Part shown: positions 1 through 7,565 of the stretch, piece after piece
Layout of the letters: each line of letters begins with the position of its first letter
How positions within the stretch are numbered: the first letter of the stretch is position 1
Source of the DNA: Bacteroidota bacterium
GTDB taxonomy: Bacteria; Bacteroidota; Bacteroidia; Cytophagales; Cyclobacteriaceae
Assembly: GCA_027593175.1 (NCBI GenBank)
Contig: JAQCJI010000022.1
Location: 1-32,198, forward strand
Direction: 5' to 3'
Length of the DNA: 32,198 bases
The notes under the pieces: generated by a model
What the model saw: only the letters and a program-made list of their open reading frames with translations
Databases searched by the model: none
Told to the model about the DNA's origin: nothing
Program-made: the position numbers and the translations under genes

Positions 1-153
1 AATTAAGTTGAGGTTTATTGGATAAAATGAAATAATGTTTTGAAAATCAACTAAAAACAGAATGGCTACCAAATAGTATTTCTAAACTAGCTGTTCAAAC
101 GTATTTTGCTTAGTATCTTTACGGCAGTACTATAAATCCAAATCGACTTAGCC

Positions 154-1269
154 ATGATTATAGGTGTTCCTAAGGAAATCAAAAACAACGAAAACCGAGT
201 TGCCCTCACTCCTGCAGGTGCAAAAGAATTAATCAAGAGAGGCCATCAAGTGTATGTACAGCAAAGTGCAGGTCTTGGTAGTGGTTTTTCTAACGAAGAC
301 TACAGCGCTGCCGGGGCAAGCTTGCTACCGAGCATTGAGGCTACCTACCAAATTGCGGAAATGATCATGAAGGTGAAGGAGCCAATTGAATCAGAGTACA
401 ATTTAATCAAGCCCAATCAACTGCTATTTACCTACTTTCACTTTGCATCTTACGAACCTTTAACCAAGGTAATGGTGGCAAGTAAAGCAATTTGTTTAGC
501 CTATGAAACGGTTGAAAAAGCAGATCGAAGCCTACCCCTACTCGTTCCAATGTCTGAGGTGGCAGGAAGAATGGCCATCCAAAAAGGGGCCAACTACCTG
601 GAAAAGCCACTTGGAGGAAGAGGGATTTTACTAGGAGGTGTACCAGGTGTACTCCCTGCAAAAGTACTTATTCTTGGAGGTGGTATCGTCGGTACACAAG
701 CTGCATGGATGGCTGCTGGATTGGGTGCAGATGTGATCATTATGGACGTTTCCCTTCCTAGAATGCGATACCTAGCAGATGTAATGCCTGCTAATGTAAA
801 GACCATGATGTCTAATGAATACAACATTCGGGAACAAATCAAGCAGGCTGACTTAATTGTAGGTGCAGTATTGATCCCTGGAGCTAAGGCTCCTCATTTG
901 ATCACCAAAGACATGTTGAAGGATATGAAAAAGGGTGCTGTATTGGTGGATGTGGCGGTAGACCAAGGTGGATGTATTGAAACTTGCAAGCCTACCACCC
1001 ATGAAAACCCTACTTACATCATCGATGAGGTGGTTCATTATTGTGTGGCCAATATGCCTGGAGCTGTTCCTTACACTTCAACCCTTGCATTGACTAATGC
1101 CACTCTCCCCTATGCAATTCAATTGGCAGACAAAGGTTGGAAAAAAGCGGCGCAGGAGAATGCTGACCTCGTTCCTGGGCTAAATGTGATCCAAGGAGAT
1201 ATTGTCTATAAAGCAGTAGCAGAGGCATTTCAAATGCCATACACACCGGTTGAAAAATACCTTTCTTAA
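154..1269 (+). CDS. ald: Alanine dehydrogenase
   Basis: Catalyses reversible NAD-dependent oxidative deamination of L-alanine to pyruvate and ammonia in the cytoplasm. The 371-residue length is the family norm. Residues matching the characterised mycobacterial and Bacillus enzymes are present at the same numbers: Arg15 and Lys75 (pyruvate binding), His96 and Asp270 (catalysis). The nucleotide-binding glycine motif GGGIVG lies at 175-180, and MSEVAGR at 133-139 is also characteristic. The ATG at 154 gives the standard N-terminus MIIGVPKE. It appears to be a single-gene transcript: a hairpin terminator follows directly and the next genes face the other way. A weak TAnnTTTG-like element (TATCTTTA, 114-121) lies about 33 bases upstream. 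Identification is secure. Confidence 0.97.
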   Translation: MIIGVPKEIKNNENRVALTPAGAKELIKRGHQVYVQQSAGLGSGFSNEDYSAAGASLLPSIEATYQIAEMIMKVKEPIESEYNLIKPNQLLFTYFHFASYEPLTKVMVASKAICLAYETVEKADRSLPLLVPMSEVAGRMAIQKGANYLEKPLGGRGILLGGVPGVLPAKVLILGGGIVGTQAAWMAAGLGADVIIMDVSLPRMRYLADVMPANVKTMMSNEYNIREQIKQADLIVGAVLIPGAKAPHLITKDMLKDMKKGAVLVDVAVDQGGCIETCKPTTHENPTYIIDEVVHYCVANMPGAVPYTSTLALTNATLPYAIQLADKGWKKAAQENADLVPGLNVIQGDIVYKAVAEAFQMPYTPVEKYLS

Positions 1270-1283
1270 TCTAGATCTACTCC

Positions 1284-1325
1284 AAAAAAAATCCTAGCGA
1301 GGTCTTCGCTGGGATTTTTTATTTT
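1284..1325. terminator. Intrinsic terminator, probably bidirectional
   Basis: Stem AATCCTAGCGA pairs with TCGCTGGGATT around a short loop, with one G-T pair. It is flanked by an A-run on the left and a T-run on the right, so it can stop ald transcripts and those arriving from the opposing genes. Confidence 0.85.
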
Positions 1326-1415
1326 AAAACGAATGAGTTAGTTCAAAATGTAAGAATCGATCGCTTTAAGCTTTTCTCAAAAATGCAGCCTTAAGGGCCA
1401 TGGATTTAAAGCTAT

Positions 1416-1985
1416 CTATTTTACAAACAATGTAGCCATTCCCTTTCCCAGTTCCACTAGTTCTATTCCCAATTGTTGTTGGAAACCATACAAAACCGCA
1501 TCAAAAAGGAGTAAAAAAGCGCCTTGAAGTAAAATTGATTTACCAAAGCCAATCCACTTATCTTTCTCCAAACGCCTCCCTCTCTCAATTAAAAAGAGTC
1601 CAAGAACAAGGTAGCCAAAATCCAAAGCTGCATTCGCAAGGAGTACCTTTTCAATTTGTTGCTGTGCAGCCAATACGTCCCAAAAATTCAAAACTGATAA
1701 TTGAGTTGCCTGCCAAAATCCAAAACCAGCTATACCTAGGTTTACCACATTCCAATAGGCATTCATTTGATGGAAAGCTTGCCTTTGTCCTTTTGTTCGA
1801 AAGCTACCTAATGCCCCCCAAACCAAATTAACCAATGCCCAGGTCCCCAAAATGAACATGCCTTTTTGATTGTAATCCAATCGCGTTTGACTGATGCTAT
1901 CCAAATCAGTAAATCCCTGAGCTTCACCTGGCAAGGTAAACACAAAAAATAAGGTCAGGATTTGGAGTGTTTTGGTAATTCTCAT
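1416..1985 (-). CDS. Uncharacterised integral membrane protein with signal peptide
   Basis: I do not recognise this 189-residue protein with certainty. An N-terminal hydrophobic segment (about 5-22) ending in GEAQG looks like a cleavable signal peptide. Four further hydrophobic stretches follow at about 43-62, 76-93, 115-134 and 147-168. The segments QMNAYWNVVNLGIAGF (73-88) and LLANAALDFGYL (115-126), with polar Asn and Asp inside membrane helices, look like conserved family motifs. A Bacteroidota-specific DUF family is likely. The gene follows the frameshifted LysE-type gene by about 34 bp on the same strand, with no promoter visible between them, so they probably share a transcript. The start is ATG at 1985. 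Confidence 0.75.
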   Translation of the reverse strand: MRITKTLQILTLFFVFTLPGEAQGFTDLDSISQTRLDYNQKGMFILGTWALVNLVWGALGSFRTKGQRQAFHQMNAYWNVVNLGIAGFGFWQATQLSVLNFWDVLAAQQQIEKVLLANAALDFGYLVLGLFLIERGRRLEKDKWIGFGKSILLQGAFLLLFDAVLYGFQQQLGIELVELGKGMATLFVK

Positions 1986-2019
1986 AGCTAAATAACCTGC
2001 AACTAGGAATTAAAGTTTC

Positions 2020-2642
2020 TTAGATACTTGGATAGAGCGTCGCCCAAAGCATCTTGACCCCGAAGAAGCAGATCAATAGTCCAGCTAAAACTTGAACTAT
2101 TTTTTTTCCAGATGGCGATAGGAAGCGCCTTAAACGACATGCAAGAAAGGCTTTCAGAAGATCTATTCCAAAAACGGTACCTAAAAGTGATACATAAAAA
2201 AGGATCCGATCGGAAAATATCCATGCATTTTTGATAGAGACCATGCTGGCGATAGATAGCCAAAACAATAAAACGAAAGGATTGATGCCATTAATTCCAA
2301 AACCTTGTAAAAAAGCTTTTCGCTTCTTTGGAACAGGTACTACCAGATCTACATCAGCTGAAGGAACTTTCTTCAGGATAAAACTAATCCCAAAGCCTAG
2401 TAAAATAAGTCCCCCAATGAGTCCAAGGTACTTCATTACACTTGGAATTTGGGAAAGAAAGTGAACCCCTAAGTAAGTAAATAAGACGTACAACAGGTCA
2501 CTAAAAAAACACCCAAAGCAAGAATTGCTGCTTGCCTAAAGCCATGATCAATACTGGTGGTGATTAAGGCAAAAAATACGGGCCCAATCATCATGGAAAG
2601 GAGAAGGCCCAACTCAATTCCTTCTAAAATCGCTTGCTGCAT
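2020..2642 (-). pseudogene. LysE/RhtB-family exporter, interrupted by a one-base frameshift
   Basis: LysE-family proteins are inner-membrane exporters of amino acids and similar small solutes. The gene reads in two frames. From ATG at 2642 the protein begins MQQAILEGIELGLLL and contains GPVFFALITTSIDHGF, a typical LysE N-terminus. Around 2503-2509 (seven A on the + strand, seven T in the coding sense) this frame fails and stops at 2469-2471 after 57 residues. The -1 frame from 2502 continues the family (SDLLYVLFTYLG and on to 2020). Joining the frames gives about 207 residues, the usual length, with no other lesion. The run sits in a U UUU UUA heptamer in the correct phase for -1 slippage, so a lost base, a sequencing error or true frameshifting are all possible. 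The family call is firm; whether the gene works is unknown. Confidence 0.8.
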
Positions 2643-2643
2643 C

Positions 2644-2674
2644 TTCAAAAGTACCGCCTCTTAGCTTATATTTG
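2644..2674 (+). promoter_or_regulatory. Candidate promoter of the yggS-type gene
   Basis: TATATTTG (2667-2674) matches TAnnTTTG exactly. A weak TTC sits at the -33 position (2644-2646) with a 20-base spacer. Transcription would start near 2680, leaving about 20 bases before the ATG at 2702. This argues against the in-frame TTG at 2672. Confidence 0.55.
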
Positions 2675-2678
2675 ACAA
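2646..2678 (-). promoter_or_regulatory. Candidate promoter of the LysE-type gene
   Basis: On the minus strand TTG (2678-2676) is followed after 22 bases by TACTTTTG (2653-2646), an exact match to the Bacteroidota -7 consensus TAnnTTTG. Only three bases separate it from the ATG, so a transcript from here would be nearly leaderless. It overlaps the divergent yggS promoter. Confidence 0.4.
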
Positions 2679-2701
2679 TCATTCCAACTGAAATTCCACT
2701 C

Positions 2702-3382
2702 ATGGACATCAAAGCCAATCTACATCAGGTCATTAAATCCTTTGTAAACCCTAACTGCCAACTCGTGGCGGTCAGCAAAACGAAGCCAACTACTGCTCTT
2801 CAAGCTGCTTATGCTGCAGGAATTCGTGATTTTGGAGAAAATAAAGTTCAGGAAATACAAGCCAAGCAACCCGAAATGCCTTCCGACACGCATTGGCATA
2901 TGATAGGCCACCTACAGAGTAATAAAATCAAATACATTGCCCCATTCATTCACCTGATCCATGGTGTGGATTCCTTCAAACTCCTGATTGAAATTGATAA
3001 ACAAGGGAAAAAAATTAACCGCTCAATCCCGGTTTTATTGCAAATTCATATCGCTACCGAAGAAAGTAAATTTGGCTTTGACAGGGAAGAACTGGAAGGA
3101 ATGCTATGCAGCCCTGAATTCGAAAAATTGACCCATGTTCAAGTACAGGGCTTAATGGGGATGGCAACGTTCACGGATAATCAAAATCAAATACGAACTG
3201 AATTTCAAGGATTGAAGCAACTTTTTGATGAACTAAAAAGTCGGTCTCTCCCATCTTTCCTATCCATGAAGGAACTTTCAATGGGTATGAGTGGGGATTA
3301 CCAAATCGCACAGGAAGAAGGGAGCACCATGGTCCGCATTGGTTCGTCCATTTTTGGAGCTAGAAACTACCCCACTTCATGA
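2702..3382 (+). CDS. YggS/PROSC-family pyridoxal phosphate-binding protein
   Basis: Cytoplasmic PLP-binding protein of the YggS/PLPBP family, thought to control PLP supply and amino-acid homeostasis rather than catalyse a defined reaction. The single alanine-racemase-like barrel fills the protein (226 residues). The PLP lysine is Lys26 in LVAVSKTKP. Family motifs FGENKVQE and WHMIGHLQSNK are present, as are the C-terminal SMGMSGDYQIA and the RIGSSIFGAR phosphate-binding region. The ATG at 2702 is preferred because an in-frame TTG at 2672 lies inside the promoter -7 element. Its stop overlaps the next start by four bases (ATGA), indicating translational coupling with the DUF423 gene. Confidence 0.93.
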   Translation: MDIKANLHQVIKSFVNPNCQLVAVSKTKPTTALQAAYAAGIRDFGENKVQEIQAKQPEMPSDTHWHMIGHLQSNKIKYIAPFIHLIHGVDSFKLLIEIDKQGKKINRSIPVLLQIHIATEESKFGFDREELEGMLCSPEFEKLTHVQVQGLMGMATFTDNQNQIRTEFQGLKQLFDELKSRSLPSFLSMKELSMGMSGDYQIAQEEGSTMVRIGSSIFGARNYPTS

Positions 3383-3759
3383 ACGCAAAAAGAATACTAC
3401 AAATCACAGGAATATCTGGAGCCCTAGCAGTGGGATTGGGAGCATTTGGTGCGCACGACTTGGAATCCATCTTGGTTCAAAATGGCCGCCTTGACACATT
3501 CCAAACAGCTGTAAACTATCATTTTTATCATACCTTGGCCCTATTAGGTCTTGGGGTTTTGGCCTTAGTCAAACCGCAATGGAAAGGGTTTGCTCTTACC
3601 ACTTGGTGCATACTGTTAGGGATTTTAATTTTCTCTGGCTCGCTTTATGTCCTTTCCTTAACTGGAATTACTTGGCTAGGTGCCATCACACCACTGGGAG
3701 GTATTGCATTTATTCTTGGATGGGGCTCCCTTTTCTATTTAAGCCTTAAAAACAAATAA
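3379..3759 (+). CDS. DUF423 family small membrane protein
   Basis: A 126-residue protein with four hydrophobic segments (about 10-25, 48-64, 70-92 and 98-121). It carries the family's conserved GAFGAHDL near the N-terminus, the internal YHFYHTLALL, and GSLYVLSLTG followed by AITPLGGIAFILGW. DUF423 (YgdD-like) proteins sit in the inner membrane and have no established function. The gene overlaps the preceding yggS-type gene by four bases and is followed within four bases by the PBP4-type gene, so the three are almost certainly one transcript. Confidence 0.92.
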   Translation: MNAKRILQITGISGALAVGLGAFGAHDLESILVQNGRLDTFQTAVNYHFYHTLALLGLGVLALVKPQWKGFALTTWCILLGILIFSGSLYVLSLTGITWLGAITPLGGIAFILGWGSLFYLSLKNK

Positions 3760-3763
3760 ACTT

Positions 3764-5056
3764 TTGAAAAGAATCTTACTATCTCTTCTTTTATCCTTCT
3801 GGCTTTGTAACCTTTCAAGCGCACAGGGTTCCAAGGAAAATATTACCCAATTGGATAGCGCCATCGGAAAACAAAGTTTCTTCGATGGACACCTCACTGG
3901 ATTTATTCTGTATGACTTAGACTCGAGGCAAGTGGTTTTTGAGAAAAATAGTCACCTATACCAAATACCTGCCTCTACTGCCAAATTATTAACACTTTAT
4001 GCCGGACTCGCTATCCTGAAGGATAGCACACAAACCCTACGGTATCAATCTTCTGGAGACACCTTGAAAATTTGGGGATCTGGAGATCCTAGCTGGAATT
4101 ATAAAAATTTAATCCAATCGGATTTTAAAAAAATCATAGGAAAGCATTCCCTGGTACTATTCTCTGATGCCAACCAAGTTTCCCCCGCTTATGGCTACGG
4201 TTGGCAGTGGGATGATTATTACTACGATTATGCAGCCGAAAGAAGTAGTTTACCCATGTATGGAAATCTAGTTCAGGTGACTAAATCGCAAAATTCAATT
4301 CAGCTTCTACCAACGGCCTTTCAATCCAGGCTTCAACCCTCAAATAAATTTCTCAAAGAGGTAGAAAGGGATTTTCATAGCAACACCTTTTATTTCAATT
4401 CAGAAACCTTTGAAGGTAGGGAAACTTATATCCCATTCAAAGTTGACCCTGCAATTGCAGTAGAGTTGGCAAGTCAAGAAACAGGTGTTCCATGGATTTA
4501 TAGACCCGATCCTCTTCCCAATGACCACCAACAATGGAGTGCCTCAGAATTGGCTCCTATCTTAAAGGAAATGATGTTGGTCAGTGATAATTTTTTGGCT
4601 GAACAAATCCTATGGATGGTTTCGGACAAACTCTTCCAAACCTTGGATAGTGAACGGACTGCGGAACATCTCCTGACGACTTTCCTCGCTGATCTTCCAG
4701 ACCAGCCAAAATGGGTAGATGGGAGTGGATTGAGTCGTCACAATTTAATTACGCCTAGATCCTTGGTTCGTTTATTTGAGAAACTGCTCGAACTGCTTCC
4801 CCAAGTTCAACTTGAAGAGTATCTTGCCGTTGGCGGCAAGTCTGGAACTCTTAAAAATTCATTTCAGGCGGCTCAACCTTATATTTTTGCAAAAACAGGG
4901 AGTATGAGCCACTCTTATAATTTGGTAGGAATGGTGAAAACCAAATCTGGAAAAACCTATGCATTTGCATTTATGAATTCAAATTTTCCTTTTCCAGTTT
5001 CTACCGTGAGAAAAGAAGTGGAAAAAGTAATGCGACAAGTTAGAGATCACTTTTGA
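3764..5056 (+). CDS. dacB: D-alanyl-D-alanine carboxypeptidase/endopeptidase (PBP4 type)
   Basis: Periplasmic class C low-molecular-weight penicillin-binding protein (peptidase S13) that trims D-Ala from pentapeptides and cuts cross-links in peptidoglycan. A signal peptide spans about 1-20 (MKRILLSLLL to LSSAQ). The three active-site motifs are in order: SxxK as STAK at 71-74, SxN as SDN at 274-276, and KTG at 377-379. The wide gap between the first two holds the extra domain typical of this class. At 430 residues it is normal length. Translation must start at TTG 3764, because no ATG or GTG precedes the signal peptide; this is unusual but leaves only a four-base gap after the DUF423 stop. 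Confidence 0.93.
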   Translation: MKRILLSLLLSFWLCNLSSAQGSKENITQLDSAIGKQSFFDGHLTGFILYDLDSRQVVFEKNSHLYQIPASTAKLLTLYAGLAILKDSTQTLRYQSSGDTLKIWGSGDPSWNYKNLIQSDFKKIIGKHSLVLFSDANQVSPAYGYGWQWDDYYYDYAAERSSLPMYGNLVQVTKSQNSIQLLPTAFQSRLQPSNKFLKEVERDFHSNTFYFNSETFEGRETYIPFKVDPAIAVELASQETGVPWIYRPDPLPNDHQQWSASELAPILKEMMLVSDNFLAEQILWMVSDKLFQTLDSERTAEHLLTTFLADLPDQPKWVDGSGLSRHNLITPRSLVRLFEKLLELLPQVQLEEYLAVGGKSGTLKNSFQAAQPYIFAKTGSMSHSYNLVGMVKTKSGKTYAFAFMNSNFPFPVSTVRKEVEKVMRQVRDHF

Positions 5057-5116
5057 AAAAGCCGCCAATTGTTTAAGTTGTCTACTACTTTGATCGCCTA
5101 AAAAATAATCCAGCCC

Positions 5117-6160
5117 ATGAATAAGCGTATTTTTTTGAAGTCATTAGGCCTTTTGGCAGCCTCAAGCCCCATCCTAGCATTGGATTTCGCAAGGACTACC
5201 AGTCCTACTTCCCTTTTGCCCAAAGCCTTACTTCGTGGTCAGACAATTGGAATTATCAGCCCTTCTGCAGCCTCTGCAGACCGCATGGAATTTACCTTCG
5301 CAAAAGAAGCCATGGAAGCGATGGGACTAAAAGTGAAGATGGGCGGGAATTTTAAAAATAGATTTGGCCATCTAGCGGGTACGGACGAAGAGAGAGCTGC
5401 AGATTTAAATACCATGTTTGCAGACCCAGAAGTGAAGGCAATCATCTGTCTTCGTGGAGGTTCTGGAGCAGCTCGAATCCTACCACTAATTGATTACGAA
5501 CAAGTAATAGCCAATCCAAAACCCCTACTTGGCTATTCCGATATTACCGCATTGCACTGCGCCCTTCACAGTCAAACAGGTTTGATTTCATTTCATGGTC
5601 CAAATGGATCAGGAAGTTGGAATAGCTTTCATGCCAACCAATTTCAGCAACTTTTTTTCGATCAAAAGTTGCTCACCTTCAAAAATGAAACCACCAAAGG
5701 CGATGACCTGGTAGCAAAAGGAAATAGAATTCAAACTCTTATAACGGGGAGTGTAGATGGAAAAATTTTAGGGGGAAACTTAACTGTACTTACTGCTTTA
5801 TCAGGAACACCTTACTACCCTGATTTTCAAAACTCTATTTTATTTATTGAAGATGTAGGAGAAGATCCTTACCGCATTGATAGAATGATGAGTACACTCA
5901 AACTCAATGGCACACTTGGAAAGATCAAAGGTTTTGTTTTTGGTCAGTGTTCGGATTGCAATCCTGACAATGGCTATGGAGCCTTTACGGTAGATCAAAT
6001 CATGGATCAATACATTATCCCCTTAAACATCCCAGCCTATATTGGGGCTATGATTGGGCATATTCCAAAACAATTTATTGTTCCTGTAGGTGCTCGTGTG
6101 CGGTTGAATGCCAGCGAAGGTACCATCACACTTCTTGAAAATATCTTTAGAACCAACTGA
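5117..6160 (+). CDS. LD-carboxypeptidase (peptidase S66, LdcA-like)
   Basis: Serine peptidase family S66, which removes the terminal D-Ala from murein tetrapeptides during peptidoglycan recycling. The catalytic triad can be placed: Ser141 in LLGYSDITALH, Glu245 in LFIEDVGEDPYRIDRM, and His315 in GHIPKQFIVPVG. The 347-residue length fits the family plus an N-terminal export signal (about 1-21), which resembles a Tat leader (KRIFLKSLGLL) but has KR rather than RR, so the route is uncertain. It lies 60 bp after dacB on the same strand. The gap holds only a weak promoter-like TACTTTG, so read-through from the upstream operon is plausible. Two murein carboxypeptidases side by side suggest coordinated stem-peptide trimming. 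Confidence 0.93.
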   Translation: MNKRIFLKSLGLLAASSPILALDFARTTSPTSLLPKALLRGQTIGIISPSAASADRMEFTFAKEAMEAMGLKVKMGGNFKNRFGHLAGTDEERAADLNTMFADPEVKAIICLRGGSGAARILPLIDYEQVIANPKPLLGYSDITALHCALHSQTGLISFHGPNGSGSWNSFHANQFQQLFFDQKLLTFKNETTKGDDLVAKGNRIQTLITGSVDGKILGGNLTVLTALSGTPYYPDFQNSILFIEDVGEDPYRIDRMMSTLKLNGTLGKIKGFVFGQCSDCNPDNGYGAFTVDQIMDQYIIPLNIPAYIGAMIGHIPKQFIVPVGARVRLNASEGTITLLENIFRTN

Positions 6161-6185
6161 TTACATGCCTTCCATCTTTTAATTT

Positions 6186-6854
6186 GTGCTTTTATTTTGT
6201 ATCCCCATGTCAGTTTCGCACTTTAGACAGGCCCAGCAAAACCCCTTTACTTACCTTGCTTTGGGGGATAGCTACACCATTGGAGAGGGTGTAGATGTCA
6301 GAAATAGCTATCCAATGCAACTCGTCCGAGAATGGAATAAAACAGCTAAAATTCCATTTACGTCCCCACTAATCATAGCAAAAACAGGTTGGACCGTGGA
6401 CGAACTGGAACTAGGCATCCAATCAGCTTCCACGGCACCTGAAGGATATGATTTAGTAACCTTGCTAATAGGAGTCAATAACCAGTACCGGGGGCGGTCC
6501 GTGGAATCCTTTGCCATAGACTTTGAAAAAATGCTACAGCAGGCCATTCGATTTGCAAGAGGCTATACAGCACAGGTGCTAGTCCTTTCAATTCCCGATT
6601 GGGGCGGTACCCCTTTTGCGAAAAGCAAAGGGGTAGATCCAGCTCAGGTAGCAGAAGGAATAGATGACTATAACGAAATAAAAAAAGTAATCTGTAAGAA
6701 ATATAGAGTGAAATTCATAAACATCACCTCTGAATATCGAATAGAAAGCGCTTTGCCTGAAGGTTTGGTGGAAGATCAGCTTCATCCCTCCCATCTGATC
6801 TATAAGAAATGGATTGGGAAATTGCTTTTTGAAGTGCAAAAAATGGATTTCTGA
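6186..6854 (+). CDS. SGNH/GDSL-type hydrolase
   Basis: Esterase/lipase-fold hydrolase of the SGNH superfamily. The four blocks are present: the nucleophile in LALGDSYT (Ser29), a glycine in AKTGWT (Gly68), the oxyanion asparagine in IGVNNQ (Asn98/99), and the Asp-x-x-His pair in EDQLHP (Asp197, His200). The start is ambiguous. GTG at 6186 adds a short hydrophobic leader (MLLFCIPMSVS), whereas ATG at 6207 would leave no export signal; an in-frame stop lies just upstream at 6180. It sits 25 bp downstream of the LD-carboxypeptidase on the same strand and may share its message. The substrate is not predictable from sequence; acyl or acetyl esters are the general class. Confidence 0.88.
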   Translation: MLLFCIPMSVSHFRQAQQNPFTYLALGDSYTIGEGVDVRNSYPMQLVREWNKTAKIPFTSPLIIAKTGWTVDELELGIQSASTAPEGYDLVTLLIGVNNQYRGRSVESFAIDFEKMLQQAIRFARGYTAQVLVLSIPDWGGTPFAKSKGVDPAQVAEGIDDYNEIKKVICKKYRVKFINITSEYRIESALPEGLVEDQLHPSHLIYKKWIGKLLFEVQKMDF

Positions 6855-6953
6855 ATGAATTTAAAATTTCTACTTTGTCTAAAAAGTAAGTCCAAGTAGT
6901 ATTTCCTGGGATTTTTTTAATTTCAAGTTCGAAAAAGACTTAATTGATATACG

Positions 6954-7565
6954 ATGAAAATTATTTGCATTGGCCGCAATTATGCAGCGCATATTGAAGA
7001 ATTAAAAAATGAAAAACCTGGGCAGCCAGTAGTTTTTCTAAAACCCGAAACGGCCTTATTGAAGGGCGAAGCTCCATTTTATTATCCAGATTTTTCAACG
7101 AATATCCACCACGAGATCGAGTTGGTACTGAAAATATCAAAGGAAGGAAAGTATATACAGCCACAATTTGCCCACCGCTATTTTGAAGAAATCGGTTTGG
7201 GGATTGACTTTACTGCCAGAGATCTGCAGGATCATTGCAAAGCCAAGGGGCTACCCTGGGAAATAGCGAAGGCCTTTAATGGATCCGCTCCAATTGGGGA
7301 TTTCAAACCTGTTTCAGCATTTAGTGAATTAAAAAACATCGAGTTTCGCCTAGAGATCAATGGAGAAGTCAAACAAAAAGGGAATACCAGCTTGATGCTC
7401 TTTGATTTTGCAACCATCATCTCTTATATCTCCAAATTTTTTACCCTTAAAAAAGGAGATCTCATCTATACCGGTACTCCTCCTGGTGTAGGGCCAGTTC
7501 AAACTGGCGACCAGCTGATCGGATTTATTGGAAATGAAAAAATGCTCCATGTTGAAGTTAAATAA
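6954..7565 (+). CDS. Fumarylacetoacetate hydrolase (FAH) family protein
   Basis: A 203-residue, single-domain FAH-fold enzyme of the YcgM/acylpyruvate hydrolase size class. Such enzymes cleave or decarboxylate 2-oxo acids using a divalent metal. It starts MKIICIGRNYAAH, and the metal ligands are visible as Glu54 and Glu56 in HHEIELVLKI and Asp85 in GLGIDFTARD. The FAH-type GDLIYTGTPPGVGPV lies near the C-terminus. No aromatic-degradation genes surround it, so a housekeeping role such as oxaloacetate tautomerase or acylpyruvase is more likely than a catabolic one. The following M23 gene begins inside its last codons. Confidence 0.92.
   Translation: MKIICIGRNYAAHIEELKNEKPGQPVVFLKPETALLKGEAPFYYPDFSTNIHHEIELVLKISKEGKYIQPQFAHRYFEEIGLGIDFTARDLQDHCKAKGLPWEIAKAFNGSAPIGDFKPVSAFSELKNIEFRLEINGEVKQKGNTSLMLFDFATIISYISKFFTLKKGDLIYTGTPPGVGPVQTGDQLIGFIGNEKMLHVEVK

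Noticed and set aside
1535-1831. Rightward frame of 98 codons
   Set aside because: It is fully antisense to the membrane protein at 1416-1985, which has a signal peptide and regular hydrophobic segments; the rightward frame has no such features.
5057-5116. TACTTTG as a promoter -7 element before the LD-carboxypeptidase
   Set aside because: One base short of TAnnTTTG; a similar short form at about 6870 precedes the FAH gene, but neither is good enough to call.
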